From positions 558,001 through 622,000 of the forward strand of contig NZ_CP020821.1 in the NCBI RefSeq assembly GCF_002105755.1: a stretch of DNA of 64,000 nt. Direction: 5' to 3'. A program made the position numbers and the translations under genes. Under the pieces are notes generated by a model that was not told where the DNA came from, did no database searches, and saw only the letters and a program-made list of their open reading frames with translations. The DNA comes from Mycobacterium colombiense CECT 3035. Its GTDB lineage: Bacteria; Actinomycetota; Actinomycetes; Mycobacteriales; Mycobacteriaceae. Below, one piece after another: positions 24,844 through 35,798 of the stretch (its first letter is position 1; every line of letters begins with the position of its first letter).

Positions 24844-25326
24844 ATGGAACCGAACTGGCTGAGCCCCCGCGAAGACCGCGCCTGGCGGGCCTTCCAGCAC
24901 GCGCACCACCAGCTCGACGTGCACCTGAACCGGCGCCTGCAGGAATCGGGCCTGTCCGGGGCCGACTACGAGATCCTGGCGGTGCTCTCGGGCCACGACG
25001 GGGACCGCATGCCCGCCCATGAGCTGTGCAACACCCTGGGCTGGGAGAAGAGCCGCGTCTCCCACCAGGTGCGACGCATGCAGAAGGACGGGCTGATCTG
25101 TCGCGAACCCAACCCCGACGACGCCCGCAGCACCATGGTCTGCCTGCTGCCGGCCGGCCGCGCCGCCATCGAGAAAGCGGCACCCGGGCACGTCGAGGAC
25201 GTCCGCCGGAACTTCATCGACCTGCTCACCCCGGCCGAGCTCGACATGCTCGCCGCCCTCAACGAACGAGTCTTACGCCACCTGGCCGAAGCACACGACT
25301 GTCCCGCCGAAGGCGAGCCCTCGTAG
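24844..25326 (+). CDS. MarR-family transcriptional regulator
   Basis: 160 residues from ATG 24844; the open frame starts earlier but the upstream part lies over the operator. The winged helix is seen in SGADYEILAVLSGHDGDRMP, ELCNTLGWEKSRVSHQVRRM and KDGLICREPNPDDARSTMVC. MarR proteins commonly repress divergent oxidoreductases and release DNA on binding phenolics or oxidants. Here the divergent gene is a reductase and the next gene on that strand is an LLM enzyme, so a small detoxification or redox regulon is inferred. Followed by an 18-bp hairpin terminator. Confidence 0.85.
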   Translation: MEPNWLSPREDRAWRAFQHAHHQLDVHLNRRLQESGLSGADYEILAVLSGHDGDRMPAHELCNTLGWEKSRVSHQVRRMQKDGLICREPNPDDARSTMVCLLPAGRAAIEKAAPGHVEDVRRNFIDLLTPAELDMLAALNERVLRHLAEAHDCPAEGEPS

Positions 25327-25381
25327 CCGCTTCGGCAGCGAGACCCTCAGGCCGGCTCGGAAGCGGCACGGGGATCACGAC

Positions 25382-25426
25382 AGCGGGCCGCTGCCGCGGC
25401 GTCTCGCACCGCGGCAGCGGCCCGCT
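25382..25426. terminator. Strong bidirectional hairpin between convergent genes
   Basis: A perfect 18-bp stem AGCGGGCCGCTGCCGCGG (25382-25399) with its complement (25409-25426) around a 9-nt loop, placed between the MarR gene and the convergent secreted-protein gene. Confidence 0.75.
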
Positions 25427-25450
25427 TCGGATCGGCTGGCTACTCGGCGA

Positions 25451-25828
25451 TTACACCGGGCGCCAGTTGGGGCCTTCCCAGTAACCCCAATGGTTCATGC
25501 CGGGATCCCAGATGATGTGAGCCCACGGTGCCCACGGGGGCGGCGGTGGCGGCGGCCCCGCCCACGGCGGAGCCCCGTAGCCGGCCTGGTCACCCGGGCC
25601 GCCGTTGTTGTCGTCCCAGTCACGGCAGTTGTTCCAGTTCTGGTAGGGGCCCCAGCCCGGGTCCCACTGATCGCCCGGGCACCAGTGGTGGTGATACATG
25701 GGCGGCGGGGGAGGCGCCGCCGCGGCGGTACCGGCGGACAGCCCGAGCGCGGACATGGCCAGGCCGCCGGCCGCGAGCGCACCGGTGCACAACCGGACCC
25801 ACGGTCGTGTTTGCGTGTTGGTATTCAT
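25451..25828 (-). CDS. Secreted Pro/Trp-rich small protein
   Basis: 125 residues. A signal peptide (RPWVRLCTGALAAGGLAMSA to AAAA) precedes a mature region rich in Pro, Trp, Gly and Asp (PPPPPMYHHHWCPGDQWDPG, later PPPPPPPWAPWAHI) with two cysteines. Such WCPG-x-x-WDP repeats are found in exported mycobacterial proteins of unknown function. The His run near the mature N-terminus could bind metal. Transcribed toward the strong hairpin at 25382-25426. Confidence 0.7.
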   Translation of the reverse strand: MNTNTQTRPWVRLCTGALAAGGLAMSALGLSAGTAAAAPPPPPMYHHHWCPGDQWDPGWGPYQNWNNCRDWDDNNGGPGDQAGYGAPPWAGPPPPPPPWAPWAHIIWDPGMNHWGYWEGPNWRPV

Positions 25829-26417
25829 TCCGCTGTATTTCCCCGCGGCAATGGCTGCGAAACCCGAGTTTGTCGTTTGCTCGTGTCAAATATTAGGCAC
25901 AGTCAACACATATCTGGTGCAAAGGGTTACGGAGTATAGGGCCTTTTCATGGCCGTATTTATGGCACCTGGTGACGATATAGCCGTCGGGGCCAACGATT
26001 CTTGACGGCGACAACCTGTTTGCGGGGCGGTCCCGTATCCGTTTCGCACGGGTGCGTTTCCCGGGAAAAGCGCGACGGCCCGAAGGGCGGCGCCGGATTG
26101 CTCGCGGGCAAGCGAAAATTGTGATCCCGGCAACGCTTGCCCGACCGCCGGCGGGGGCGGCGAGGCCCCGCCCGGCGCCGCGACGCCGTGGCGACCGGCG
26201 GCGACAAGGCAACCGCGCGGCCATCGGAGGTGGTCAGGCCGCCGGCGTCGCCGACGGGCCCAGCGGCGTAACGCGATCCGCGGCCGTCCCACTGATCAAG
26301 CCGGGGCAATAACGGCGGGGCCGCCGTGGTTCATACTGAATGCAACACGTGGGCTTCTCGTGTGAGCCGTTTCGACAGTGTTCCCGCCGGACAGCGGGAA
26401 CGGCGAGGTAGCAAAAG
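25829..26417. other. 589-bp intergenic region with hairpins before ribBA
   Basis: Divergent control region between the secreted protein and ribBA. ORFs here are Arg/Pro-rich artefacts. Three hairpins are visible: GCCGTC/GACGGC at about 25982-26009, ACGGCGG/CCGCCGT near 26310-26325, and GTTCCCGC/GCGGGAAC (26380-26387 with 26394-26401) 16 bp before the ribBA start. I do not see the conserved core of an FMN riboswitch. The hairpin next to the start could affect ribBA translation or attenuation. Confidence 0.5.
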
Positions 26418-27695
26418 ATGACGAGGTTGGACTCCGTCGAGAGGGCGGTTGCCGACATTGCGGCCGGCAAGGCCGTCATCGTCATCGACGACGAGGACCG
26501 CGAGAACGAGGGCGATCTGATCTTCGCCGCCGAGAAGGCGACGCCGGAGATGGTGGCGTTCATGGTGCGCTACACCTCGGGATACCTGTGCGTGCCGCTG
26601 GACGGCGAGATCTGCGACCGGCTGGGTCTGCTGCCGATGTACGCGGTGAACCAGGACAAGCACGGCACCGCCTACACCGTCACCGTCGATGCGAGACGGG
26701 GTGTGGGCACCGGGATTTCGGCCTCGGACCGGGCGACCACGATGCGGCTGCTGGCCGATCCCACCAGCGCCGCCGACGACTTCACCCGGCCCGGTCACGT
26801 GGTTCCGTTGCGCGCCAAGGACGGCGGCGTGTTGCGCCGTCCCGGTCACACCGAGGCCGCCGTCGACCTGGCCCGGCTGGCCGGGCTGCAACCCGCGGGC
26901 GCCATCTGCGAAATCGTCAGCCAAAAAGACGAGGGCTCGATGGCGCAGACCGACGAACTGCGGGTGTTCGCCGACGAACACGACCTCGCGATGATCACCA
27001 TCGCCGACCTGATCGAGTGGCGCCGCAAGCACGAGAAGCACATCGCCCGGATCGCCGAGGCCCGCATACCGACGCGGCACGGCGAGTTTCGTGCCATCGG
27101 CTACGCCAGCATCTACGAAGAGGTCGAACACGTCGCGCTGGTGCGCGGGGACATCGCCGGGCCGAACTCCGATGGCGATGACGTCTTGGTGCGCGTGCAC
27201 TCCGAGTGCCTGACCGGTGACGTATTCGGTTCGCGCCGTTGCGATTGCGGGCCGCAGCTGGACGCCGCGATGGCGATGGTCGCCCGCGAGGGACGCGGCA
27301 TCGTGCTGTACATGCGCGGCCACGAGGGCCGCGGCATCGGGTTGATGCACAAGCTGCAGGCCTATCAGCTGCAGGACGCCGGTGAAGACACCGTCGACGC
27401 CAACCTCAAGCTCGGGTTACCCGCCGACGCAAGGGATTACGGCATCGGCGCGCAGATCCTGGTGGACCTCGGGGTGCGCTCGATGCGGCTGCTGACCAAC
27501 AACCCGGCCAAGCGGGTCGGGCTGGACGGGTACGGCCTGCACATCATCGAGCGAGTGCCGCTGCCGGTGCGCGCCAACGCGGAGAACATCCGCTACCTGA
27601 TGACCAAGCGGGACAAGATGGGCCACGACCTGGCCGGGCTGGACGACTTTCACGAATCCGTCCATCTGCCAGGTGAATTCGGCGGTGCTTTGTGA
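26418..27695 (+). CDS. ribBA: Bifunctional DHBP synthase / GTP cyclohydrolase II
   Basis: 425 residues carrying two early riboflavin activities. The N-terminal ~205 residues are 3,4-dihydroxy-2-butanone 4-phosphate synthase ([11 protein letters not shown] at 25-35, [30 protein letters not shown]). The C-terminal part is GTP cyclohydrolase II with the zinc cysteines in [18 protein letters not shown] and the substrate loop [14 protein letters not shown]. Start ATG at 26418 with a weak ribosome binding site and a hairpin just upstream. In M. tuberculosis this locus (ribA2, Rv1415) lies two genes from ribE; here the element and an accessory cluster separate them by about 13 kb. Confidence 0.95.
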   Translation: MTRLDSVERAVADIAAGKAVIVIDDEDRENEGDLIFAAEKATPEMVAFMVRYTSGYLCVPLDGEICDRLGLLPMYAVNQDKHGTAYTVTVDARRGVGTGISASDRATTMRLLADPTSAADDFTRPGHVVPLRAKDGGVLRRPGHTEAAVDLARLAGLQPAGAICEIVSQKDEGSMAQTDELRVFADEHDLAMITIADLIEWRRKHEKHIARIAEARIPTRHGEFRAIGYASIYEEVEHVALVRGDIAGPNSDGDDVLVRVHSECLTGDVFGSRRCDCGPQLDAAMAMVAREGRGIVLYMRGHEGRGIGLMHKLQAYQLQDAGEDTVDANLKLGLPADARDYGIGAQILVDLGVRSMRLLTNNPAKRVGLDGYGLHIIERVPLPVRANAENIRYLMTKRDKMGHDLAGLDDFHESVHLPGEFGGAL

Positions 27696-27732
27696 GCCCT
27701 CCCCGCGACGATGCCGGGCATTGCGATGCTGA

Positions 27733-28694
<962 letters not shown>

Positions 28695-28712
28695 GCGCTG
28701 TACCATCAGCCG

Positions 28713-29390
28713 ATGGCTCTTCAGGCGCGGGTAGCCGTGGCCGCCGTCGTCGCCGTTCTGGCACTGGGCGGGTGCGACGCCGTGGTCGGGGGACGCGCGG
28801 TCCGAGCGTCCGGCCAGTCCGGGTGATCGCCGTCGGCGCCGGTGAAGCGCCCGCCGGCCCGCGCGCAAGACCTGCTGCTGCAGAGCGGGGATGACACGCC
28901 GTTCGGCGCGCCGGCCGCGATCCCGGTGGGAGACAACTACTTCACCAGCGCTCGGCCACCGGACTGCTCGGCGGCGCAGCTGTTCAAGGCTTCGCCGCTG
29001 CGGCCGCCCGGCCCGTCGGACCACGCCGAATCCGCGTACCAGTTCAGTGGGCCGGCGATGTATGCCGAGTCGATCGACCTCTACGACAATGCGCTGGACG
29101 CCCACGACGTGGTGTGGGGTGGCTTCAGCGCGGTTTCCAAGTGCCGCGACGACGCGGTGGGCGTCTCCCCCCAAGGGGCATTTACCGCGATGCGGCTGAG
29201 TTATTTCGGTATTCCGGCCGACGGCGTCCTGGTGTGGACGATGACCGAGCCGGCCTGGACGTGCGATTACGGGTTGGCCGTGCTGCCCCACGCGGCCTTG
29301 TTGCTGTCGGCCTGTAACAACGCCCCCGGATTCCCCATGCCGGACTGGGCGGCGAAGCGACGAGCACAGGTCGACGGGCGCACCGCTTAA
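28713..29390 (+). pseudogene. lprH: LprH lipoprotein, interrupted by an in-frame TGA
   Basis: From ATG 28713 the frame gives a lipoprotein signal (ALQARVAVAAVVAVLALGGC, lipobox LGGC at Cys21), then a TGA at codon 38 (28824-28826). The same frame continues open to 29390 with the folded domain (LLLQSGDDTPFGAPAAIPVG to WAAKRRAQVDGRTA). Total length of 225 residues plus the interruption matches Rv1418 LprH. Restart at GTG 28842 would make a 182-residue protein with no signal peptide, stranded in the cytosol. Either a real nonsense mutation or a base-call error. Confidence 0.75.
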
Positions 29391-29451
29391 ACGCGGTGGC
29401 CCGTCGCCTGGTGGTTCAACTGGTGGGCCGGGAAGCCCGAGTCGGGTGCGC

Positions 29452-29790
29452 TCAGTACCGAGTGCAGTCCGTCATCATTTGCTGGAAGATCGGCAGCGCC
29501 TGCTGCGCCCCCTGGTTGTGCTCGATCGCGTGCAGCAGGTTCACCCGCTGATCGGGCGACGACGCCAGGTACTGCTGCAAGAACTGCTGGTTCGGCGGCG
29601 ATTGGTCGAGGTACTGGGCGGCCATCGGGTTCTCGGCGTGCACGGCCCGCATCGCCTGGTCGTAGCTACAGGTGGTGTGGATCATCGGACCGTAATCGGG
29701 ATCAGCCGATGCGATCCCGGCCCCAGCGGTCGACGCCAATGCCAGACCGCCCACCGTGACGGCCAGTTTGGCCAACGAGCGCTTCATCAT
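29452..29790 (-). CDS. Hemophore-related secreted protein (Rv0203/Rv1174c family)
   Basis: 112 residues. The signal peptide (KLAVTVGGLALASTAGAGIA, cleaved at ASA-D) is followed by a short helical domain with the family pattern TTCSYDQAMRAVHAENP, FLQQYLASSPDQRVNLLHAI and a C-terminal TDCTRY, giving two cysteines likely joined by a disulfide. Close in layout to TB8.4 (Rv1174c). Rv0203 binds heme, but not all relatives do. Lies alone between lprH and the PPE gene. Confidence 0.8.
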   Translation of the reverse strand: MMKRSLAKLAVTVGGLALASTAGAGIASADPDYGPMIHTTCSYDQAMRAVHAENPMAAQYLDQSPPNQQFLQQYLASSPDQRVNLLHAIEHNQGAQQALPIFQQMMTDCTRY

Positions 29791-29894
29791 TTACGGACTC
29801 CCTCCATTGCTCTGCCCCCACTTTAACGTTGAGCTAGGAGCTTGGTAGCCGGAACGGAAGCCGTCCAAACCGTCACGACCGCGCGCGGGGCCCG

Positions 29895-31357
29895 TTACGG
29901 CCCTTCTACCTGCCCGGTTGTCCTTTCTTCGGTTTCCTGACTCCAGCTGCTCGGCAACAGCGGCGGGCCCGGGCTGTCGTCCAGGGAAGCGCGGGCGACT
30001 GTGGTCAAACCCACGGGAGCGGGGCCCGACCCCGGAGCGGTGCCGGCAAACCCCATCTGCCCCGCGCCCCGCTCCGACGGCGTCGCGTCGCCGGATTCCG
30101 CATCCGAACCGGCGTCCAGGTACTCGTAGCGGTGCCCGGGGTCGATCAGACAAGGCCGCGAGCGCCCGCGGCGCCGGACCTGCTCGCGCTGGGCCGCGGC
30201 GGCGGGCGCCGCGACGACGTCGGGCGCGGGCGACTTCTGTCCGGCGCGAGACCCGAGGCTCATCGCCGTGCCGGCGCCCAGGCCGGGAGGGCCGACCACA
30301 TAGGGGTAGCTGAATGCCGGGACGCCGGGGGCGGGCGGCGCGGGCGCGGCGGCGGGCGCCGCCGATGCCGCGGCGGGCGCCGGGGCGGGTGCCGGTGCGG
30401 CGGCCGGGCTGGAGCGGGCGCGCCGAGACCGGGTGCCATGGCGACGGGCGTTCCCGTGTGCGAGGGAGCCGGCGCGGCCACCGCGCCCGGCAGCGTGGGG
30501 GCGGGTTGGGCCGCGCCGGCCAACCCCGCCAGCCCCGCCAGACCCGCCGCGCCGGCGACGGGGATGAAGGGCGCGATCAGGCCGACGGAGAGCTGCGCCA
30601 ATTGCGGCACCTGGGTGGCAGGGAACGTGTAGAGCGCCTCGCCCGCCCAGTGCGGAACCTTGAGGAGCAGTGGGTCGGTCAGCAGCGTGTGGATGGCCGT
30701 AGACGGGTTGGATCCAGAGCTCAGGTCTGTGTGGAGTTCTTGGGCGACCATTTCCACGCGATCTACCCACCAGCTCAGCTGATCCGCCCCGCCTCCCGCG
30801 TCTTGGTTGGGCGGGTTGGTCAGCTGGATCTGCGGGGGCGGCGCGGTGGGTGGGGCCCACGTCATGGCGGTCTCCGATACCGCTTCGTAGATGGCCATCG
30901 CGGTGGCCGCCTGTAGCCACATCCGCAGATAGTCGAGCTCGTTGAGCGCGATCGGAATCGTATTCACGCCAAAGAAATTCGTCGCCTCCAGTTCGGCGTT
31001 CAGTGCTTTGTTGGCTGCTATCTCCGTCAGCGTCGGCATGGCCTCCAAGGCGGCGGTGTAGGCCGCGGCGACGGTATCCGCCTCGAGGGCCGCCGCCGAA
31101 CTGTTGGCGCTGTTCTGCAGCAGCCATGCCAGATACGGCACGTGCGCGGCCACAAATTTCTCCGCGGTGGGGCCCTGCCACGTCCCGGCCTGCACCTCCG
31201 CCAGCAGGTCGCTGAGTTCGGCGGCCGCCGTAGCGTATTCGTTGCTCAGCTGCAGCCACGCCGCCTCCGAGTTCAGCAGCGATGCGGGCCCCGGGCCGGT
31301 AGAGAGCGCCGCCGAATTCACTTCCGGGGGAAAGGCGGCCCAGATCGGCATGGTCAT
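29895..31357 (-). pseudogene. PPE-PPW family protein with a frameshift in its Ala/Pro linker
   Basis: From ATG 31357 the first ~312 residues are a normal PPE protein: [20 protein letters not shown], the WxG turn in [11 protein letters not shown], and the helical bundle. Near 30402-30415 the frame changes. The unshifted frame degenerates into Arg/Pro/His repeats to 30260, while the next frame continues [31 protein letters not shown] and reaches the diagnostic PPE-PPW motifs GFAGT and PLLPSSW before stopping at 29895. One missing base would restore about 487 residues. PPE proteins are exported with PE partners through ESX-5; no PE gene is adjacent. Confidence 0.8.
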
Positions 31358-31653
31358 CGTCGACCACCCGTGCGCGCCCGTGCTGCCATGTTGCGCTCCT
31401 CCCGACGAACGGGTCAGCGGTCCCCGCGTGACCGGCGGCCGCGCGGGGGATGTCCTGGCCTCTCAGTGCTTTTCAGCGTTTTCGGCGATGCGCCGTTGCG
31501 GCCTCGGCGGAGGCTGGCCACCGATACCGCGTCGCTGCGCGATACGGACAACGGCCGCGCGGACAGCGACCCGCATGTACCGAAGCTTACGCCGAAATTA
31601 TCCGCAAATACGGATAGGAATCCCGGATTTCACCGGATACGCGAAGCTAATTG
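31358..31653. other. Intergenic region upstream of the PPE gene
   Basis: 296 bp, no supported gene. A small hairpin TATCCG-CAAATA-CGGATA lies near 31599-31616 in an AT-richer patch at about 31575-31665, a likely PPE promoter area or a terminator region for the upstream minus-strand cupin gene. Confidence 0.35.
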
Positions 31654-32848
31654 TCAGGTTTTGGACAGCCGGACCAAGAAGCCGTTCAGGATCAGCGTCT
31701 GGGCCAGTCCGATCTGCTGCGCCGGGGCCAACCCGGGCAGCTCGCCGACCCGAAACGGCTCGGTGCGCTCGGCGAGGAACAGCATCGCCGCTTCATGGTC
31801 GGCGCCGGCGCCCACCGACAGCTGCGCGAACCGCAGGACGACGCGGTCGTCGACGCGCGCCACCCGCGCATAGAGCGGTTCGTACTTCGCGACCAGCGTC
31901 TGGCCGTCGATCCCGACGGTGTCGCTGACCCGGCCGACCGGAGGGCATCGGCCCCGCCGGACCAGGACGTCGGCCAGCGCGTCGAGGCTTTCGGTGAAAA
32001 GCTCGGGATCCTCGAGGGCGCGCAGGCTGTCGCGCACGAGGTCGCCCAGGCCGGCGCGGGCGGCTGCGTCACGGTGGTGCCGCGGCGCTAAGCGGGCGTG
32101 CACCCGCGGATCGCGCAGGCTCAGCGCGTACAGCTCGTGCGTGAGCAGTGTGAGCACGGTGGGCGCATGGAGCCCGATCGTCAGATGGACCGACGGCTCG
32201 GCGTGCGTTTCGGCCGAATGCACTTGGCCGCGCGGCAGATACAACACGTCGCCGGGTTGCAGGCACACGTCGGTCGACGACGTGAGCCCGTCCGTCCCAA
32301 CGCCCCTGCGCCGCTGGATCTCGTGCGGCGGCACCGCGGGCCCGTCGGACACATGCCACGTCTTGGATCCCTGGATCTGCAGGACCAGCACGTCGTGCGG
32401 GTCGTAGTGCGGGGCAAAGCCGGTCGACTCGGGCGGCGTGACGTAGGCGTTCACCCGGGTCGGGAAGTCCAGCTCGACCTCGATGGAATGGGACAACGAT
32501 GCGATGGTGCGCAGATAGCTCTCGACCCCATTGACGACGATCGTGTAACCCTCGGCCAGGCCGTCGCGGACCCGGGCCGGGTCCAGGCCGCCGTCGCCGC
32601 CGAGGTACGCCGCGGGATCCTTGTCCTCGCCGCCCTTGACCAGCCGCACGGCCGACGGCTCTGGCCGCACATGCTCGAGGAGTTCGTCGACGGCCGACGG
32701 CCCGGGCAGCAGCCGGTCGAAGTAGCCCGGCCGGCAGCGCCGGACGTGGTGGTGCCTGCGCGCCCAGATCTCGTCGAGGAAGGCGTCGACACCGAGGGGC
32801 TGCAGTAACCAGGCTAGCGAGGACTCGACGGTAATCCCCCTCAGACAT
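31654..32848 (-). pseudogene. Cupin/JmjC-type 2-oxoglutarate oxygenase, 5' frameshift in a G5 tract
   Basis: The domain is a cupin_4/JmjC ribosomal-oxygenase type. HYDPHD supplies the metal His and Asp and QVHSAETHAEPSVHLTIG the later His, with N-terminal ITVESSLAWLLQPL and FLDEIWARRHHHVRR before it. No ATG, GTG or TTG precedes this N-terminal part in its own frame; the first is the GTG at 32670, inside the conserved domain. An ATG at 32848 followed by Ser-Glu-Gly would join it perfectly if the run of five G (plus-strand CCCCC at 32836-32840) were four. So either a G insertion broke the gene, the tract varies in length, or translation starts at the ATT after it. Intact length would be about 397 residues. 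Confidence 0.75.
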
Positions 32849-32937
32849 CGCGGCGACGGGTACGCACCACACTAGACCGGCACCCGCACGCGCCCGGCCA
32901 TTCTCGGCGCCACACCGGCGGCTACTAGCCTGGATCT

Positions 32938-34881
32938 GTGCCCGATCCCGCCACCTACCGCCCCGCGCCCGGGTCCATCCCGGTCGAGCCCGGCGTCTAC
33001 CGCTTCCGGGATCCGTACGGGCGAGTCATTTATGTCGGCAAGGCCAAGAGCCTGCGTAGCCGGCTGACGTCATACTTCGCCGACATCGCCAGCCTGCACC
33101 CGCGAACCCGGCAGATGGTGACCACCGCGGCCAAGGTCGAGTGGACGGTGGTCAACACCGAAGTCGAGGCGCTGCAGCTCGAATACAACTGGATCAAGGA
33201 GTTCGATCCGCGGTTCAACGTCCGCTATCGCGACGACAAGACCTACCCGGTGCTCGCGGTGACCCTCAACGAGGAATTCCCGCGGCTGATGGTCTACCGC
33301 GGCCCGCGGCGCAAAGGGGTGCGGTACTTCGGGCCCTACTCGCACGCGTGGGCCATCCGGGAAACGCTGGACCTGCTGACCCGCGTGTTTCCGGCTCGCA
33401 CCTGCTCGGCGGGAGTTTTCAAGCGGCACAAGCAGATCGACCGCCCCTGCCTGCTTGGGTACATCGACAAATGCTCGGCGCCGTGCATCGGCAGGGTCAG
33501 CGCGGAGCAGCATCGCCAGATCGTGGACGATTTCTGCGACTTCCTGTCCGGCAAGACCGACCGGTTCGCCCGGGAGCTCGAACAGCAGATGAACGCCGCG
33601 GCCGAGCAGCTCGATTTCGAGCGGGCCGCGCGGCTGCGCGACGACCTGGGCGCGGTGAAGCGGGCGATGGAAAAGCAGGCCGTCGTGCTGGGCGACGGCA
33701 CCGACGCCGACGTGGTGGCGTTCGCCGACGACGAACTCGAGGCCGCGGTTCAGGTGTTCCACGTCCGTGGCGGCCGGGTCCGCGGCCAGCGCGGCTGGAT
33801 CGTCGAAAAGTCCGCCGACCCTGGCGATTCCGGTGAGGAGCAGCTGGTCGAGCAGTTCCTCACCCAGTTCTACGGTGAGCAGGCCGAATTAGGCGGCGCC
33901 GCAGACGAATCGGTGAACCCGGTGCCGCGCGAGGTGCTGGTGCCCTGCCTGCCGTCCAATGCCGGGGAGCTGACCAGCTGGCTGTCCGCCCTGCGCGGAT
34001 CCCGGGTGGCGCTGCGGGTGCCGCAGCGCGGCGACAAACGCGCGCTGGCCGAGACCGTGCAGCGCAACGCGAAAGAGGCGCTGCAGCAACACAAGCTGAG
34101 GCGCGCCGGCGACTTCAACGCCAGATCCGCTGCGCTGCAGAACATCCAGGAAGCCCTCGGCTTGTCGGACGCGCCGCTGCGCATCGAATGCGTGGACATC
34201 AGCCATGTCCAGGGCACCGACGTGGTGGGTTCGCTGGTGGTGTTCGAGGACGGCCTGCCGCGCAAATCGGACTACCGGCACTTCAGCATCCGGGAAGCCG
34301 CGGGGCAGGGGCGCTCCGACGACGTCGCCTCCATCGCCGAGGTGACCCGGCGCCGCTTCGCGCGGCACCTGAGTGAACAAAACGACCCGAATATGCTTTC
34401 GCCGGAAGGAAAGTCTCGCCGGTTCGCCTACCCGCCGAACCTGTACGTCGTCGACGGCGGTGCGCCGCAAGTCAACGCGGCCAGCGCGGTGCTCGAGGAG
34501 CTCGGCATCACCGACGTCGCGGTGATCGGCCTGGCCAAGCGGCTCGAAGAGGTGTGGGTGCCGTCGGAGCCGGATCCCGTCATCATGCCGCGCAACAGCG
34601 AGGGACTTTATCTGCTGCAGCGCGTCCGTGACGAAGCGCATCGGTTCGCGATCACCTACCATCGCAGCAAGCGATCCAAGCGAATGACGGCATCGGTGCT
34701 GGATTCGGTGCCAGGATTGGGAGAACATCGCCGCAAGGCACTGGTAAGCCATTTCGGATCGATAGCCCGCCTCAAGGAGGCCACCGTCGACCAGATCACC
34801 GCCGTTCCCGGCATCGGGGTGGCAACCGCCACCGCCGTCCTGGAGGCGCTGCGACCGGACCGGTCCGAGGCCGCCCGGTGA
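32938..34881 (+). CDS. uvrC: UvrABC excinuclease subunit C
   Basis: Makes both incisions around bulky DNA lesions in nucleotide excision repair. 647 residues from GTG 32938. Domains: N-terminal GIY-YIG nuclease ([20 protein letters not shown]), UvrB-binding UVR motif ([20 protein letters not shown] at about 222), RNase-H-like 5' nuclease ([20 protein letters not shown] and [19 protein letters not shown]), and C-terminal helix-hairpin-helix pair ([36 protein letters not shown]). Overlaps rapZ as GTGA, starting the uvrC-rapZ-yvcK-whiA operon conserved in Actinobacteria. Confidence 0.96.
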   Translation: MPDPATYRPAPGSIPVEPGVYRFRDPYGRVIYVGKAKSLRSRLTSYFADIASLHPRTRQMVTTAAKVEWTVVNTEVEALQLEYNWIKEFDPRFNVRYRDDKTYPVLAVTLNEEFPRLMVYRGPRRKGVRYFGPYSHAWAIRETLDLLTRVFPARTCSAGVFKRHKQIDRPCLLGYIDKCSAPCIGRVSAEQHRQIVDDFCDFLSGKTDRFARELEQQMNAAAEQLDFERAARLRDDLGAVKRAMEKQAVVLGDGTDADVVAFADDELEAAVQVFHVRGGRVRGQRGWIVEKSADPGDSGEEQLVEQFLTQFYGEQAELGGAADESVNPVPREVLVPCLPSNAGELTSWLSALRGSRVALRVPQRGDKRALAETVQRNAKEALQQHKLRRAGDFNARSAALQNIQEALGLSDAPLRIECVDISHVQGTDVVGSLVVFEDGLPRKSDYRHFSIREAAGQGRSDDVASIAEVTRRRFARHLSEQNDPNMLSPEGKSRRFAYPPNLYVVDGGAPQVNAASAVLEELGITDVAVIGLAKRLEEVWVPSEPDPVIMPRNSEGLYLLQRVRDEAHRFAITYHRSKRSKRMTASVLDSVPGLGEHRRKALVSHFGSIARLKEATVDQITAVPGIGVATATAVLEALRPDRSEAAR

Positions 34882-35798
34882 CGGGCGCGAATGAGTTCGC
34901 GGGCGGCCGCTCGGTGGATGCCCCGGCCGGTATCGACGTCGTTCTGGTGACCGGGTTATCCGGTGCCGGGCGGGGTACCGCAGCCAAGGTGCTCGAAGAC
35001 CTCGGCTGGTATGTGGCCGACAACCTGCCCCCGCAGCTGATCACCCGGATGGTCGATTTCGGTCTGGCCGCCGGCTCGCGGATCACCCAGCTCGCGGTGG
35101 TGATGGACGTGCGGTCGCGCGGCTTCACCGGTGACCTGGACTCGGTGCGCACCGAGCTGGCCACCCGGAACATCGCCCCGCGCGTGGTGTTCATGGAAGC
35201 ATCCGACGACATGTTGGTGCGCCGCTACGAACAGAACCGGCGCAGTCACCCGCTGCAGGGCGATCAGACCCTGGCCGAGGGGATCGCGGCCGAGCGCCGG
35301 ATGCTGGCATCGGTTCGCGCCACCGCCGACCTGATCATCGACACCTCGACGCTGTCGGTGCGCGGCTTGCGCGAGACCATCGAGCGGGCCTTCGCCGGCG
35401 TCGCCAGCGCGACCACCAGCGTCACGGTCGAGTCCTTCGGCTTCAAGTACGGCCTGCCGATGGACGCCGACATGGTGATGGACGTGCGGTTCCTGCCGAA
35501 CCCGCACTGGGTCGACGAGTTGCGTCCCCGCACCGGGCAGGACCCCGCGGTGCGGGATTACGTGTTGAGCCAGCCCGGCGCGGCCGAGTTCCTCGACGCC
35601 TACCATCGATTGCTGTCTTTGGTCGTCGACGGCTACCGCCGGGAGGGCAAGCGCTATATGACGGTCGCCATCGGCTGCACGGGGGGCAAGCATCGCAGCG
35701 TCGCGATCGCGGAGGCATTGATGCAGTTGCTGAACGCCCAGAAGGGCGAAGCACAGCTGTCGGTGCGGGTGCTGCACCGGGATCTGGGCCGCGAATGA
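34878..35798 (+). CDS. rapZ: RapZ/YvcJ-family nucleotide-binding protein
   Basis: 306 residues. Walker A-like [20 protein letters not shown] at about residues 26-45, then [32 protein letters not shown] and the C-terminal RNA-binding-like domain ([34 protein letters not shown]). Binds ATP/GTP; in E. coli RapZ guides small-RNA decay, in Gram-positives YvcJ has a less defined regulatory role. GTG start overlaps uvrC and its stop overlaps yvcK. Confidence 0.93.
   Translation: MTGANEFAGGRSVDAPAGIDVVLVTGLSGAGRGTAAKVLEDLGWYVADNLPPQLITRMVDFGLAAGSRITQLAVVMDVRSRGFTGDLDSVRTELATRNIAPRVVFMEASDDMLVRRYEQNRRSHPLQGDQTLAEGIAAERRMLASVRATADLIIDTSTLSVRGLRETIERAFAGVASATTSVTVESFGFKYGLPMDADMVMDVRFLPNPHWVDELRPRTGQDPAVRDYVLSQPGAAEFLDAYHRLLSLVVDGYRREGKRYMTVAIGCTGGKHRSVAIAEALMQLLNAQKGEAQLSVRVLHRDLGRE

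Noticed and set aside
25886..26312. Several ORFs of 60-120 residues between the secreted protein and ribBA
   Set aside because: Arg/Pro-rich on both strands, none with a ribosome binding site or recognisable features.
25829..26417. FMN riboswitch before ribBA
   Set aside because: Hairpins exist, but I could not find the conserved RFN core sequence or its arrangement.
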